From NCBI GenBank assembly GCA_900758955.1, contig CAAETL010000119.1:1-6129 (forward strand): a DNA stretch of 6,129 nt, written 5' to 3'. Below are positions 5,924 to 6,129 of the stretch, piece after piece. The notes under the pieces are model-generated. The model ran no database searches. It was given only the letters and a program-made list of their open reading frames with translations, and was not told the DNA's origin. Within the stretch, counting starts at the first letter, position 1, and each line of letters opens with the position of its first letter. The stretch is from an uncultured Oscillospiraceae bacterium. GTDB taxonomy: Bacteria > Bacillota > Clostridia > Oscillospirales > Oscillospiraceae. Both the position numbers and the translations under genes were made by a program.

Positions 5924-6129
5924 GTGAAATCCTCCTTGTGAGGCAATTGGGGCAAGACCATTTTAAGAGTATTTGGAACGCAAAAGAATCAACGGGAAGC
6001 GCTTTCACTTCCTCTACCTGGGTCTACAGTGAAAGGTTAAAAGGGTTCCAGGACGATGGAGCCCATCCAGGAAAACGTGTCGAGTAAGACCTAACAAACC
6101 TCAATAATCGTACTCAATAAGATAATGAA
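5924..6129. other. Upstream region of the three-pass membrane protein gene
   Basis: This 206-base end of the window holds no supported gene. It contains the ribosome binding site (5931-5937), a possible -10 box TAAAAT on the minus strand (5965-5960) without a good -35, an operator-like palindrome (5994-6007), and two copies of CTCAATAA spaced 13 bases apart (6100-6107 and 6113-6120) in an AT-rich edge that may belong to the next gene's control region. Confidence 0.5.
5994..6007 (-). promoter_or_regulatory. Candidate cre/LacI-family operator
   Basis: The minus strand reads TGAAAGCGCTTCCC. It fits the catabolite-responsive element consensus of CcpA (TGWAANCGNTNNCW) at every fixed position except the last, and centres on AAGCGCTT, a palindrome typical of LacI-family operators. 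It lies about 70 bases before the start codon, near or just upstream of the -35 region of a possible promoter with TAAAAT at 5965-5960. Carbon-source control of the membrane protein gene is an inference. Confidence 0.45.

Overview
This window looks like chromosomal DNA from a Gram-positive Clostridia bacterium, most likely of the Oscillospiraceae / Flavonifractor-Oscillibacter type. This is an inference from protein style, moderately GC-rich coding sequence beside AT-rich intergenic gaps, strong AGGAGG-type ribosome binding sites, and the LysM-G5-M23 cell-wall enzyme architecture. No mobile element, CRISPR array, tRNA or rRNA was seen. All five genes appear intact.

Layout, left to right. (1) A minus-strand gene (27-1520) encodes a membrane-anchored peptidoglycan hydrolase: Arg-rich cytoplasmic tail, one transmembrane anchor, LysM, G5 and M23 zinc endopeptidase domains. 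It has two candidate promoters (1561-1635). (2) A 393-base divergent intergenic region separates it from a plus-strand XRE-family DNA-binding regulator (1914-2585), which has a near-consensus promoter and a hairpin terminator. (3) About 300 non-coding bases follow. They hold a candidate extended -10 promoter overlapping that terminator, a possible small reading-frame remnant, and GC-rich hairpins that could form alternative structures. They lead into lepA (2885-4690), encoding the ribosomal back-translocase EF4. (4) A long hairpin at 4702-4739 sits between convergent genes; its T-run favours the minus strand. (5) Two minus-strand membrane protein genes of unknown function follow: a 91-residue small membrane protein (4748-5023) with its own promoter, and a 248-residue protein (5177-5923) with three transmembrane segments and an outer domain. 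A CcpA/LacI-type operator-like palindrome lies upstream of the latter.

How the genes relate. The hydrolase and XRE genes are divergent, so the regulator may control its own promoter, the hydrolase promoter, or both; this is inference. lepA appears to be transcribed alone, with convergent genes downstream rather than the hemW/hrcA neighbours often seen in Firmicutes. The two membrane protein genes lie in the same direction 153 bases apart and may be partly co-transcribed. I found no convincing undescribed multi-gene system. The most useful leads are the structured lepA leader, the operator-like site before the 248-residue membrane protein, and the unknown regulator next to the cell-wall hydrolase.
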